Shown piece after piece: positions 14,793 through 15,406 of a stretch of DNA of 15,406 nucleotides. The number at the start of each line of letters is the position of its first letter. Position 1 is the first letter of the stretch. The position numbers and the translations under genes are program-made. Source of the DNA: CALODL01 sp942492115 (lineage in GTDB: Bacteria; Planctomycetota; Phycisphaerae; UBA1845; CAIVHJ01); assembly GCA_942492115.1 (NCBI GenBank), contig CALODL010000020.1, forward strand, positions 1 through 15,406. Reading direction: 5' to 3'. The notes below the pieces were generated by a model, which saw only the letters and a program-made list of their open reading frames with translations, was not told the DNA's origin and searched no databases.

Positions 14793-15406
14793 GTGCCGAC
14801 CAGGCATGTCGCTTTATATTCTCTGGCGATAGTGCAGACCTTTTTGAAATCAGCGGATTGGCGTAAGAAGTAAACCTTAGTCATCCCGAAATGCCGAACC
14901 CAGAGATCGACCGTCAGCCCAAAGACATGGAAAAGCGGGAGTGCAGAGAAACACATCATCACTGCTGAGGTATAGATATGGGAAATCGAGTTGACGTTGG
15001 TCAGAATATTCTTGCGAGTTAACTGCACCGCCTTTGGATCTTTTTCTGCCACTGGTGAAAAGGATCACCGCCGTATCGTCTTCAGGCCGCAGTGCACAAG
15101 CTTTTTTTATCACCGCTGCGGGAAGCACTGCGATAGCGCTGCGCGAATTTTCATGCCGGTGGTGATTGGGGCCATGATGTCTTCGATATAGATCATCCCG
15201 TCGACCGGGGGACACTCAATTTTCTCCAGCAGTGTTTTTGAGGTAATGATCGTCACTGAAATCACATTTCCCTGGGCATATTTGGCGTTTTGTTCGCTCC
15301 CGTGGAATAATTGAGCAGTGCATCACCGGGGTTCGTCCGCTCATCAGGATGGCAATCTTGGCGAGAACACAGCCGGCTGAAGTCGGCATCATAAGGCCTA
15401 TAAACC
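14793..15406 (-). pseudogene. Frameshifted Aas-like AMP-binding (acyl-ACP/acyl-CoA synthetase) fragment
   Basis: On the minus strand pieces of one AMP-binding domain appear in successive frames: KIAILMSGRTPV, then LLNYSTGAN, then TSKTLLEKIECPPVDGMIYI, then KKACALRPEDDTAVILFTSG (nucleotide-binding P-loop start), then EKDPKAVQLTRKNILTNVNS, then LPLFHVFGLTVDLWV and EYKATCLVGTP. The order and motifs match the synthetase domain of Aas-type 2-acylglycerophosphoethanolamine acyltransferase/acyl-ACP synthetases. At least four frame changes occur in about 600 bp, and GC content (near 47% by hand counts) is well below that of the adjacent operon. It is therefore either a decayed gene or error-rich contig-end sequence. 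The C-terminal half of the domain is replaced by the kinase fragment at 14780-14792. Confidence 0.7.

Noticed and set aside
1..15406. tRNA, rRNA, CRISPR arrays, insertion sequences or attachment sites
   Set aside because: Read for on both strands; no tRNA-like cloverleaf, regularly spaced repeats, transposase motif or flanking direct repeats were noticed. This was a manual reading, so short or divergent examples could be missed.

Overview
The window is about 15.4 kb of GC-rich bacterial DNA, most of it coding on the minus strand. The flagellin D0/D1 motifs (LSTGRRINRGADDPAGL), the lysine-type EF-P and the overall gene style suggest a member of the Planctomycetota, perhaps the Phycisphaerae. 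That is inference from protein style, not from a marker gene. Several genes carry single-base frameshifts, and the right end is a degenerate, lower-GC stretch, so this looks like draft or metagenomic sequence with some indel errors.

Left part, 1-5751. A yeaG/yeaH-type pair on the minus strand comes first: prkA (Ser protein kinase), followed by the start of a DUF444 gene that runs off the left edge. prkA has a recognisable sigma-70-type promoter with an FNR/CRP-like palindrome upstream. Next is a 6-phosphofructokinase (minus), divergent from a full-length PHP-domain DNA polymerase X (plus).

Middle, 5752-8410. A gap of about 320 bp contains inverted repeats and one possible micro-ORF. It is followed by a flagellin gene (minus) with a strong terminator, a frameshift in the central region and simple-sequence tracts just before its start codon, and then by elongation factor P (minus).

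Right part, 8589-14792. This is the most interesting region: a tightly packed minus-strand operon resembling an ESCRT-III/Vps4 membrane-remodelling module. In transcription order it encodes (1) the C-terminal part of a Ser/Thr protein kinase with two zinc ribbons, (2) a winged-helix protein fused in frame to an ESCRT-III-like coiled-coil protein, (3) a second small ESCRT-III-like protein, (4) one polypeptide joining an ESCRT-III-like N-terminus, a MIM1-like motif, an MIT-like helical domain and a Vps4-type AAA ATPase (two frameshifts in the AAA part), and (5) an SPFH/band-7 domain fused to a C-terminal beta-propeller. Gene ends overlap or are separated by 13-34 bp. The inferred logic is that filament-forming ESCRT-III-like proteins act on membranes, the AAA ATPase remodels them, the SPFH-propeller protein is a membrane scaffold, and the kinase with zinc ribbons is a regulator. 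This resembles bacterial PspA/SPFH/zinc-ribbon loci but has a eukaryote/archaeon-like Snf7-Vps4 core.

Right edge, 14793-15406. A frameshifted remnant of an Aas-like AMP-binding (acyl-ACP/acyl-CoA synthetase) domain is joined to the kinase exactly at its DFG motif. This is probably an assembly chimera or a recombined pseudogene. It hides the true start of the kinase and the operon promoter.
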